Positions 1 through 5,466 of a DNA stretch of 6,676 nt are shown here, in pieces. Source of the stretch: Ferrovibrio sp964429465 (lineage in GTDB: Bacteria; Pseudomonadota; Alphaproteobacteria; Ferrovibrionales; Ferrovibrionaceae); assembly GCA_964429465.1 (NCBI GenBank), contig CAYSCA010000189.1, positions 1 to 6,676 of the forward strand, written 5' to 3'. The translations under genes and the position numbers were made by a program. Positions within the stretch are counted from its first letter, which is position 1, and every line of letters begins with the position of its first letter. Below the pieces are notes generated by a model, which was not told the origin of the DNA, ran no database searches, and worked only from the letters and a program-made list of their open reading frames with translations.

Positions 1-307
1 GGTGGAAGGCACGCCGCTGGACGGCACCGAACGGCTGGACGGCATCGAATTCGTCCGCACCATTGCGGTGGCGCGGGTGATCATGCCGGAATCGATGGTG
101 CGGCTGTCGGCCGGCCGCGAGCAGATGAGCGAGGAGTTGCAGGCACTGTGTTTCCTCGCCGGCGCCAATTCGATTTTCCTCGGCGACAAGCTGCTGACCA
201 CGAAGAATCCCGGCAAGGACCGCGATGCCGCGCTGTTCGCCAAGCTCGGTCTCGAGCCGATGCCCTACGCGACCGCGGAACTGGATTCAGCCGAAGCGGC
301 GCAGTGA
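1..307 (+). CDS. bioB: Biotin synthase BioB, C-terminal fragment (5' end outside window)
   Basis: This is the last 101 residues of biotin synthase, the radical-SAM enzyme that inserts sulfur into dethiobiotin in the last step of biotin synthesis in the cytoplasm. The reading frame is open at the left edge (first full codon at base 2, a GTG that is internal Val rather than a start) and stops with TGA at 305-307. Visible family signatures are KGTPL-like EGTPLDGTE, then FVRTIAVARVIMP, then MVRLSAGREQM, then LAGANSIFLGDKLLTT; the VRLSAGR stretch contains the Arg known in the family as an unusual ligand of the auxiliary [2Fe-2S] cluster. The CxxxCxxC radical-SAM motif lies outside the window. The C-terminus is shorter than that of the E. 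coli protein, ending soon after the KLGLEPMPY segment. It converges with the minus-strand gene at 287-664 and shares 21 bases with it. Identification is secure; upstream bio genes cannot be judged. Confidence 0.95.
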   Translation, partial: VEGTPLDGTERLDGIEFVRTIAVARVIMPESMVRLSAGREQMSEELQALCFLAGANSIFLGDKLLTTKNPGKDRDAALFAKLGLEPMPYATAELDSAEAAQ

Positions 308-664
308 CCGCGAGATCGGACCGGGTGGCAGGCCGGTACAGCCGGCCAGCGTGAACAGGCTGAAGGGCTGCGCCCGGTAGACGCCGATGGCACCGTTCTG
401 CTGCAGCCGGCCGGCAAAGCCGGGCTGGTCGGACGCCACTTCCAGGATATTGGGCAGCCAGGTTTCCCGCACCAGCCGGCCCTCGGTGCGCAGCGCCGCG
501 GCCGTGCTGACCTCACCGTTCCAGCCGAAGGGAAACACGGCGATCACCCGCCCGTCCGCTTCGGGTGGCAATTCGGCCTGCCGGAGCGTGACCGCGAAGG
601 CCGCGGCCCAGGCGATCACCACCGCCGCGAAGAATCCGAATGCCAGCCGGTGTCCGCCTGCCAT
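287..664 (-). CDS. Small single-TM protein of unknown function
   Basis: A 125-residue protein that I do not recognise. I chose the ATG at 664 because it opens directly into a hydrophobic segment (about residues 8-27, FGFFAAVVIAWAAAFAV) typical of an uncleaved membrane anchor or signal anchor; the open frame continues upstream but only as read-through opposite the MFS 3' end. The remaining part (about 35-115) is soluble-looking, with a hydrophobic core segment RVIAVFPFGWNGE, a conserved-looking stretch around EVASDQPGFAGRL, and a single Cys near residue 109. The predicted arrangement is an N-terminal anchor with a small domain probably on the periplasmic side. It starts 7 bases after the stop of the MFS gene with no clear Shine-Dalgarno, so translation is probably coupled to it. 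Its last 21 bases lie opposite the end of bioB. The coding call rests on frame, spacing and composition; function is unknown. Confidence 0.72.
   Translation of the reverse strand: MAGGHRLAFGFFAAVVIAWAAAFAVTLRQAELPPEADGRVIAVFPFGWNGEVSTAAALRTEGRLVRETWLPNILEVASDQPGFAGRLQQNGAIGVYRAQPFSLFTLAGCTGLPPGPISRSLRRFG
331..347. other. GC hairpin just after bioB, inside the convergent gene
   Basis: A perfect 6-bp inverted repeat (ggccgg / ccggcc) with a 5-base loop begins 24 bases after the bioB stop; beyond an A/A mismatch two more pairs (gc/gc) can form. There is no T-run on either side, so it is not a classical intrinsic terminator. It may slow or help end transcription between the convergent genes, or simply reflect the coding sequence of the opposite gene (part of its LAGCTGLPPG region). 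Confidence 0.3.
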
Positions 665-671
665 CGCGCGC

Positions 672-1892
672 TCAGGCCGGCGCCGGCGCCACGCGGGCCA
701 GCGGCCGCTCGTCGATCGGCCAGTGCACGATGGCGGCGAAGATGCCGAGGCCCAGCGAGATCCACCAGACGATGTCGTAGGAGCCGGTGGCATCGAACAG
801 CCGGCCGCCGAGCCAGACGCCGAGAAAGCCGCCGACCTGGTGGCTGAAGAAGACGATGCCGAACAGCGTCGCCATGTAGCGCGGGCCGAAGATCTGCGCC
901 ACCAGGCCCGACGTGAGCGGCACGGTGGAGAGCCACAGCAGCCCCATGGCGAAGGCGAAGACCAGCACGCTGATCTCGGTCATCGGCAGCATGACGAAAA
1001 CCGCGATCACCACGGCGCGGGCGCCATAGATGAAGCTGAGCAGGTATTTCTTGCTGCGCTTGCCGCCCAGCACGCCGGCGGTATAGGAGCCGACCACGTT
1101 GGCCAGACCGACCAGCGCCAGCGCCCACGCGCCGGTGGCCGGATCGAGCCCGCGATCGACGATATAGGCCGGCAGATGGGTCTGGATGAAGGACACGTGG
1201 AAGCCGCAGACGAAAAAGCCGAAGATCAGCAGCCAGTAGCTGCGCTGGCCGCCGGCCTCCTTCAGCGCCTGGCTCAGGCTCTGCTGCACGCCGCTGCCTT
1301 CCGGCGCCTTGCCGGCCAGCACGGTGGCGAGCGGCACGATCGCCAGCGCAAACAGGCTGAGCAGGATCAGAGCAAACGCCCAGCCATAGGCGGCGATGAA
1401 GGCCTGCCCCAGCGGAACCATCAGAAACTGGCCGAGCGAGCCGGCCGCCGTGCCGATGCCCAGCGCCCAGGAGCGCTTCTCCGGCGGCACCATGCGGGCG
1501 ATGGCGGCCAGCGCCACGGTGAAGGAGGTTCCGGCCAGGCCAAGGCCGAGCAGCACCCCCAAGGTCAAATTCAGCACCGCGGGCGTGGTGGAATAGGCGG
1601 TCAGCGCCACGCCGAACGCATAGAGCACCGCGCCGCCGGCCAGCACGCGGCCCGAGCCGTAGCGGTCGGCGATGGCGCCGGCGAAAGGCTGGCCGAAGCC
1701 CCAGAGCACGGTCTGGATGGCGATGGCGAAGGCGAAGACCTCGCGCCCCCAGCCATTGGCGGCGCTGATCGGCTCGAGGAACAGGCCGAAGCCGGAGCGC
1801 ACGCCGAAATTCAGCAGCGCAATGGTGCAGCCGACAATGATGACCAGCAGCGGCGTGCGCCAGGTCAGCGCGGTCTGGGCGGAAGATGCCAT
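672..1892 (-). CDS. MFS transporter, 12 TM, monocarboxylate / YcxA-like type
   Basis: A 406-residue inner-membrane secondary transporter of the major facilitator superfamily. The sequence shows 12 hydrophobic segments in two halves, split by a polar loop at about residues 193-217 (KAPEGSGVQQSLSQALKEAG). The MFS motif-A-like signature is seen between TM2 and TM3 as GAIADRYGSGR (about 72-82), and a weaker copy lies between TM8 and TM9 (GVLGGKRSKKY, about 273-283). TM1 carries the NFGVRSGFGLF pattern found in monocarboxylate / oxalate-formate-like MFS proteins, so an organic anion is a reasonable substrate class, but the actual substrate cannot be read from the sequence. Length is normal for the family. 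The ATG at 1892 is supported by a GGAG Shine-Dalgarno at 1902-1905. It stands 120 bases from the lipoprotein gene upstream and 7 bases from the small TM protein gene downstream, with which it is probably co-transcribed. Confidence 0.9.
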   Translation of the reverse strand: MASSAQTALTWRTPLLVIIVGCTIALLNFGVRSGFGLFLEPISAANGWGREVFAFAIAIQTVLWGFGQPFAGAIADRYGSGRVLAGGAVLYAFGVALTAYSTTPAVLNLTLGVLLGLGLAGTSFTVALAAIARMVPPEKRSWALGIGTAAGSLGQFLMVPLGQAFIAAYGWAFALILLSLFALAIVPLATVLAGKAPEGSGVQQSLSQALKEAGGQRSYWLLIFGFFVCGFHVSFIQTHLPAYIVDRGLDPATGAWALALVGLANVVGSYTAGVLGGKRSKKYLLSFIYGARAVVIAVFVMLPMTEISVLVFAFAMGLLWLSTVPLTSGLVAQIFGPRYMATLFGIVFFSHQVGGFLGVWLGGRLFDATGSYDIVWWISLGLGIFAAIVHWPIDERPLARVAPAPA

Positions 1893-1927
1893 GGGGAAAG
1901 ACTCCGGTACGGTCGTTCGTTTCCCTG

Positions 1928-1956
1928 CATCTAGGGGAGTCCTGCCTGCCGGGCAA
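1928..1956 (-). promoter_or_regulatory. Possible weak sigma-70-type promoter for the MFS gene
   Basis: On the minus strand a TTGCCC hexamer (1951-1956) and a TAGATG hexamer (1928-1933) are separated by 17 bases, with the MFS start about 35 bases further on. The matches to consensus are only 4/6 and 3/6, so this is a suggestion supported mainly by spacing and by the 120-base gap, which leaves room for an own promoter. Confidence 0.22.
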
Positions 1957-1992
1957 GCGGCGAATTGCGCGGGTACAATCCGCGGCCTGGGC

Positions 1993-2010
1993 AGGCCCGG
2001 TGACGGGCCT
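1993..2010 (-). terminator. Hairpin just after the lipoprotein stop, possible transcription end
   Basis: Two bases past the TAG stop of the 201-residue lipoprotein gene there is a perfect 7-bp inverted repeat (aggcccg / cgggcct) with a 4-base loop. No U-tract follows on the minus strand, so it could be a weak or factor-assisted terminator, or a stabilising 3' hairpin for the lipoprotein-M48-lipoprotein mRNA. Confidence 0.35.
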
Positions 2011-2012
2011 CC

Positions 2013-2618
2013 CTAGCCGTTGATCTGCGCCGATTCCATGATCCGCTGCGCGCTCCCCAGCCGCGCCGGATAATGATGCAGCTTGGTGCCGGAGAAGAAA
2101 ATCATATAGAGGCGGCCGTCCTTCACCGCGGCATAGCCCAGGCCCGAGCGGTCGACCTCGTCTTTGCCGACGAAGCGGAAATCGAACCTGAACCCGGCGC
2201 TGCCGCCGAACTCCACGGGCTGGATGTTGCTGCCCTTTGCGATCGTCGTCTGGGAGATCCGCGCGGTGACCGCTTCCCACAGCTCGACGATTTCGGAGGG
2301 GGTCATGCTGCTGCGGAATATCAGCCTTTCATTGCCGCCGGTATCGCCTTGTGCCTTGAGCACCGGCTGGCCGTCCTTCACACCGCCGATGAAGATCATG
2401 CCGTTCAGCGCCGGCCCGTCCGCGGTCCAGTATGCAAGCGGTGCGCTGCTCTCCAGCCGCACCTGGTTGACCCGGTTCCATGCGATGTCGCTTTCGACGC
2501 GGAAATTGGCGACGTCGTTGGTCGTGGCCGGCACCAGCGTGAAAGGCGCGCAGGCCGCGAACAGCAGCAGCAGCGAAAATGCCGCCCAGCGGCGAAGCGA
2601 ATTGAAGAAAGCGGTCAT
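2013..2618 (-). CDS. Lipoprotein of unknown function, partner of the M48 protease
   Basis: A 201-residue protein with a classical signal: positive N-terminus (SLRR), hydrophobic core WAAFSLLLLF and a lipobox-like FAAC with the Cys at residue 23 (Phe at -3 is slightly off consensus). Residue +2 is Ala, not Asp, which by the enterobacterial rule fits outer-membrane sorting. The mature part has no Cys and reads as a small beta-rich domain: FRVESDIAWNRV, then PALNGMIFIGGVKDGQP, a helix-like TPSEIVELWEAV, and a C-terminal GYAAVKDGRLYMIFFSGT followed by a helix ending the protein. I do not recognise the family; the plan loosely recalls small alpha/beta lipoproteins such as PsbP/DcrB-like folds, which is a guess. 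The ATG at 2618 overlaps the stop of the M48 gene by four bases (ATGA) and has a GGAG about 9 bases upstream, so it is translated with the protease and probably works with it. Confidence 0.85.
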   Translation of the reverse strand: MTAFFNSLRRWAAFSLLLLFAACAPFTLVPATTNDVANFRVESDIAWNRVNQVRLESSAPLAYWTADGPALNGMIFIGGVKDGQPVLKAQGDTGGNERLIFRSSMTPSEIVELWEAVTARISQTTIAKGSNIQPVEFGGSAGFRFDFRFVGKDEVDRSGLGYAAVKDGRLYMIFFSGTKLHHYPARLGSAQRIMESAQING

Positions 2619-3787
2619 GCTGTCTTCTCCATATAGCTGGTGATGATGGCTCGGTCGTCGGCATCCGGCCGCAGATCGAGGTATTTGCGGAATGATTGCG
2701 ACGCGGCATCGTGACGCCCGTCGCGCCGCTGGATCAGGCCCAGCGAGCGCCAGGCCTGCGGCGGCGCACCGGACGCCGCGACCGCGCGCTCATAGGTTTC
2801 CTCGGCCAGCTTCAGGTCGCCCTCGTTTTCGCGCAGGCGATAGATTTCGGCCTCGAAGTAGATCAGCTCGCCGTCCCCCGGCGCGTCATCCTGAAGATGC
2901 TTCAGCAGCACCAGGCTGCGGTCGTACTGGCGGAGACGGATTTCATCCTCCAGCATCATGAAGCGGATCAGCCGGATCTTCTCACGATAGCGCTGGGCAT
3001 ACAGCTCGCCGCCATTGCCGAGCTCCTGGGCTTTCGCCTTCAGCGTCTCCATGCGCTCCTGACTGGCCGGATGCGTGGCGAACAGCAGGCTCGGCGTGCG
3101 GCCACTCTTGTCGGCCTCGGTTTCCTCGATGATCTGCTGCCATATCTCGGAGGCGGCGATCGGCCGATAGCCGGCCCGGGCCATGAGCGTGATGCCGACA
3201 TCGTCGGCTTCGCGTTCATGTTCCCGGCTGTAGGCGGACTGGCCGGCGATCAGCACCAGGTTGGCCAGGTCGCCGAGGCCGCCAACCCCGGCTGCGGCCA
3301 GCCCCATGTTCAGGAAAATGGCGAAGTCTGCCCGCGCCTTGGCGTCGCGGAACCGGGCGAGCGTATGGCGCTGCGTGTAATGGCCGATTTCGTGACCGAG
3401 CACGGCGGCAAGCTGTGCCTCATCCTTGGCGCGCAGCAGCAGGCCGGTCCACACATTCATCATGCCGTTCGGATACATGCTGGCGTTGAAATGCGGCGTG
3501 CGCATGAGATAGACGCGCATGTCACGATGGAATTCCGGACTGAGGCGCGCGATGATCTCTTCGAGATAGCGGTTCCATTCCGCGTTGCGAATACGGTAGC
3601 GGGAGCGCGCCGTTTCGCGCTCCATCTTCTCGACGCTGTGCCACAACCCGCCTTCATCCGTGCCGGCATCCGGGCGATATCCCGCCACCAGCGGAGGTTC
3701 GCTGCCGGCGGTGGTGCAGCCGGCAAGCCCGAGGAACGAGCAGGCGCAGATACCGCCCAGCACATGCCTGCGGTGCGGCGCGTTCAT
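2615..3787 (-). CDS. M48-family zinc metalloprotease lipoprotein with TPR-like C-terminus
   Basis: A 390-residue envelope metallopeptidase of family M48 (BepA/YfgC-like layout, though shorter than the about 487-residue BepA). The N-terminus has paired arginines (APHRRHVLGG), a hydrophobic stretch and a lipobox LAGC with Cys24; +2 is Thr. The protease domain spans about 60-260: the zinc motif HEIGH lies at 132-136 (His132, catalytic Glu133, His136), and the third ligand is expected at Glu193 in REHEREADD. His239 in FATHPASQER matches the position of the fourth, regulatory His ligand known in BepA. A region rich in Gly and Ala (about 160-180) sits between them. Residues about 283-376 form two to three TPR-like helical pairs (LAEETYERAV, RSLGLIQRRDGRHDAASQSFRKYL). 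The expected role is quality control or degradation of misfolded envelope proteins. The ATG at 3787 lacks a Shine-Dalgarno but overlaps the preceding stop as ATGA; the frame open further upstream lies opposite nothing recognisable and is rejected. Confidence 0.93.
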   Translation of the reverse strand: MNAPHRRHVLGGICACSFLGLAGCTTAGSEPPLVAGYRPDAGTDEGGLWHSVEKMERETARSRYRIRNAEWNRYLEEIIARLSPEFHRDMRVYLMRTPHFNASMYPNGMMNVWTGLLLRAKDEAQLAAVLGHEIGHYTQRHTLARFRDAKARADFAIFLNMGLAAAGVGGLGDLANLVLIAGQSAYSREHEREADDVGITLMARAGYRPIAASEIWQQIIEETEADKSGRTPSLLFATHPASQERMETLKAKAQELGNGGELYAQRYREKIRLIRFMMLEDEIRLRQYDRSLVLLKHLQDDAPGDGELIYFEAEIYRLRENEGDLKLAEETYERAVAASGAPPQAWRSLGLIQRRDGRHDAASQSFRKYLDLRPDADDRAIITSYMEKTA

Positions 3788-4485
3788 TGCGGCAGCTGCG
3801 CCATGAGATTCTGGGCCGTATCGGCGGCGCCTTCGGGATTGCGCAGATCCCCGTTGCCGCGCGCCAGCAGATTGAACCACACCACGTTGCCGGTCTCGAG
3901 TTCGACCAGAGAGGCGAAGCCGAGCTGCTGGCCGCCGGGCAGCGCAACCCCGAAGGCGGCCGCGGCGAGGAACATCACCAGGGCCCGGCCGCCACTGGTG
4001 TAACTGTCCCGCACCCAGACGAACAGCGCATAATCCGCGTTGTAGGTGTCCTTCAGCGCCCGGGCCGCCGGGCCGATGCTCCATTCGAAGGCACCGTTCT
4101 TGCTGGGCAGGGCGCCCTGCGGATTATACTGGTGCACCAGGATGGAATTACCGACCACGCGATGCAGCTTGATCAGTTGGTTCGCCAGATCGGCCTTCAC
4201 TGCATCAACGGCGGCATCGCTGAATACCGCCATCTGGATATGGCGCGACTGCTGCTCATTGCGGATGGCCTCGAGCAGCAGCTTGTTGGCGGCTTCGGTC
4301 CAGTCCGCCCGCACCTCCGGGACACCACCCGCTGACAGCGAGGACAGCTCCACATCGAGCGGCATCAGAACCACTTTCGGGTTGTGGCCTTCCGCGTGGT
4401 TCAACGTTGTGGTGAGTTGATGCGTACGAGTATTGCAGCCGGTCAGCGCAACCATCAGCGCAGCGGCGACGAGTATGTGTCTCAC
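3784..4485 (-). CDS. Lipoprotein of unknown function, first gene of the protease operon
   Basis: A 233-residue lipoprotein. It starts with GTG at 4485, chosen because it alone supplies a full signal peptide (RHILVAAALMVALTGC, Cys17 lipidated, Asn at +2) and follows a GGGGGG tract 6 bases upstream; the next Met is inside the signal. The mature protein has an early strand VVLMPLDVELSSL, a helical region EVRADWTEAANKLLLEAIRN, then DYALFVWVRDSYTSGG, a hydrophobic Ala/Gly-rich segment (about 167-186) and a late strand GFASLVELETGNVVWFN. The alternation of an early MPLDV strand, a ADYALFV strand and a final LVELETGNVVW strand recalls the fold of LpoB/CsgG/GNA1162-type periplasmic lipoproteins; that is a structural impression, not an identification. 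Only Cys17 is present, so no disulfides are expected. The stop overlaps the M48 start by four bases, so the two products are made together and probably act at the same membrane. Confidence 0.88.
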   Translation of the reverse strand: MRHILVAAALMVALTGCNTRTHQLTTTLNHAEGHNPKVVLMPLDVELSSLSAGGVPEVRADWTEAANKLLLEAIRNEQQSRHIQMAVFSDAAVDAVKADLANQLIKLHRVVGNSILVHQYNPQGALPSKNGAFEWSIGPAARALKDTYNADYALFVWVRDSYTSGGRALVMFLAAAAFGVALPGGQQLGFASLVELETGNVVWFNLLARGNGDLRNPEGAADTAQNLMAQLPQ

Positions 4486-4490
4486 TGTAT

Positions 4491-4496
4491 CCCCCC
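4491..4496 (-). promoter_or_regulatory. Shine-Dalgarno supporting the GTG start at 4485
   Basis: The minus strand reads GGGGGG followed by ATACA and then GTG. The purine run is at normal distance and decides for the GTG as start of the first lipoprotein of the operon; there is no ATG in frame that would leave an intact signal peptide. Confidence 0.6.
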
Positions 4497-4514
4497 AGAT
4501 ACCTGCCCTATGAA

Positions 4515-4543
4515 ATCGTGACGGGTAACGGGGAAAAACTCAA
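4515..4543 (-). promoter_or_regulatory. Possible promoter of the lipoprotein-M48-lipoprotein operon
   Basis: In the 86-base gap before the GTG start the minus strand has TTGAGT (4538-4543) and CACGAT (4515-4520) with 17 bases between them, matching the sigma-70 consensus at 4/6 and 3/6. The distance to the start would give a leader of about 25 bases. The region is more AT-rich than its surroundings, as expected of a promoter, but the match is weak. Confidence 0.28.
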
Positions 4544-4560
4544 CAGCTTTAAAGAGAGTT
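4534..4560 (-). terminator. Weak terminator candidate after the Pmp3-like gene
   Basis: Eleven bases past the stop of the Pmp3-like gene the minus strand has a 5-bp inverted repeat AACTC / GAGTT around a 14-base loop that itself contains the palindrome CTTTAAAG, running into TTTTTCCCC. The T-run is right for an intrinsic terminator but the stem is short. It would separate the mdh unit from the lipoprotein operon; its T-run overlaps the proposed promoter of the latter. Confidence 0.28.
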
Positions 4561-4571
4561 GCGGGACTGAT

Positions 4572-4766
4572 CTACACCCGGCGCCCCGTCGCCTCCTCGA
4601 TCTGCCGCTTCGTATTGTACTGACTGAGCGCATAAACGGCCCAGAGCGCCGCCGGCAGCCAGCCGATCAGGGTGATCTGCAGGATCAGGCAGATGATGCC
4701 GGCAATCGGCCGGCCGATGGTGAAGAACAGCAGGAAGGGCAGGAAGATCGCGATCAGCAGGCGCAT
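4572..4766 (-). CDS. Pmp3/YqaE-type (UPF0057) small membrane protein
   Basis: A 64-residue, almost wholly hydrophobic protein with two membrane segments (about residues 3-20 and 22-48) and a short charged tail SQYNTKRQIEEATGRR. The pattern IAIFLPFLLFF near the N-terminus, then IICLILQITLIGWLPAALWAVYAL, matches the Pmp3/YqaE family, whose members sit in the cytoplasmic membrane and are linked in yeast and plants to membrane potential and salt stress; the bacterial role is mostly unknown. Length is typical. The ATG at 4766 has GGAG 7 bases upstream. It begins 30 bases after the lysoplasmalogenase gene, so it is likely the third gene of the mdh unit. The call is good at the family level; it is a divergent member, and function is inferred only from relatives. 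Confidence 0.82.
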   Translation of the reverse strand: MRLLIAIFLPFLLFFTIGRPIAGIICLILQITLIGWLPAALWAVYALSQYNTKRQIEEATGRRV

Positions 4767-4796
4767 GGTGTCTCCGGAATCGGCCAGCGGCCAAGA

Positions 4797-5453
4797 TTAC
4801 GCGATGGCCCCGTCCCTGCGCCAGCCCAGAACGATCAGGACCTGGGCCAGCACATAGGTGATCCAGATCGCCGGGCCGGCAAAACCCAGCGGCGCCACGA
4901 ACTTGTCGAGCGCGATCAGCGCGTCGGAAAGGATGAAGCAAACGGCGCCGAGCGCCACCAGCGGACGGTGCGGCAAGGCTATCGCCGCCAGCCCCATCGC
5001 GGTGATCGCGGCGATGTAGAGCCCGACCGGCAGCGCCAGTTTGCCGAGATTGGGTGTCAGTATCGTGAGCATGATCGCAACGAAGCCCAGCAGGCCCGCC
5101 ACCAGCAGCCACTTGCCGCGCGGCAGGCGGAACGGCCGGGGCCGAAGCCGCAGGAACTGCCAGAGATAGACCAGATGCGCGGCCAGGAAGCTGGCCAGCC
5201 CTTGGATGAACAGCCCTGAGCGATCGATGGCGAGAAAGGCATCGCCGGCGGCCGAGAGCAGCAGCGCCAGGCCGATTCGCCTGGCCGTCGCATCGCCGCC
5301 GCGCGCCAGCCAGAGAGACGCCGCGAGCGACGGGCAGAAGGCAGCCTTGATCAGGACCTGCGGCCAGACCAGTTGCAGCAACGCGAACGCGAGTGCCAGG
5401 CCCAGAAACGCAAACGGCGCGCCGGTGCTGGCCGGACGCGCCGCTGCGGTCAT
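4797..5453 (-). CDS. YhhN/TMEM86-family membrane protein, putative lysoplasmalogenase
   Basis: A 218-residue integral membrane protein with about seven to eight hydrophobic segments. It has the family signatures LLLSAAGDAFLA (Asp71), LFIQGLASFLAAHLVYLWQF (about 81-100, with His93) and LGAVCFILSDALIALDKF (Asp177), followed by TYVLAQVLIVLG near the C-terminus. Members of this family in animals hydrolyse the vinyl-ether bond of lysoplasmalogens, releasing an aldehyde; several bacterial relatives are annotated the same way, but the substrate in this organism is not known. Length is normal. The ATG at 5453 comes 13 bases after the mdh stop; an AAGG straddling the end of mdh is the only Shine-Dalgarno candidate, so translation probably depends on mdh translation. 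Co-transcription with mdh is inferred from spacing. Confidence 0.88.
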   Translation of the reverse strand: MTAAARPASTGAPFAFLGLALAFALLQLVWPQVLIKAAFCPSLAASLWLARGGDATARRIGLALLLSAAGDAFLAIDRSGLFIQGLASFLAAHLVYLWQFLRLRPRPFRLPRGKWLLVAGLLGFVAIMLTILTPNLGKLALPVGLYIAAITAMGLAAIALPHRPLVALGAVCFILSDALIALDKFVAPLGFAGPAIWITYVLAQVLIVLGWRRDGAIA

Positions 5454-5466
5454 CTCAGCGGCCTTG

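Noticed and set aside
665..793. Extension of the small TM protein upstream to 793
   Set aside because: Runs over the MFS 3' end as Ser/Arg/Pro-rich shadow; the ATG at 664 gives a proper membrane anchor at the N-terminus.
387..1934. 515-codon plus-strand open frame opposite the MFS gene and its neighbour
   Set aside because: Composition is a run of Arg, Gly, Ala, Gln, Asp and His with no domain pattern, as expected of the complement of a GC-rich coding region; the minus-strand MFS has clear membrane segments and motifs.
1941..1957. Imperfect inverted repeat gcctgcc / ggcaagc before the MFS gene
   Set aside because: One mismatch or wobble and almost no loop; too weak to call an operator or terminator.
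616..2280. 554-codon minus-strand frame overlapping the MFS gene in another phase
   Set aside because: Arg/Ala/Gly-rich shadow of the real frame, crossing an intergenic gap and part of the neighbouring lipoprotein gene.
2696..4003. 435-codon plus-strand frame opposite the M48 protease gene
   Set aside because: Low-complexity Gln/His/Arg/Gly mixture; the opposite strand encodes a protease with intact HEIGH and EREAD motifs.
3788..4084. N-terminal extension of the M48 frame up to 4084
   Set aside because: It lies over the coding region of the upstream lipoprotein in another phase, reads as Arg/Gly-rich shadow, and would bury the signal peptide and lipobox that follow the ATG at 3787.
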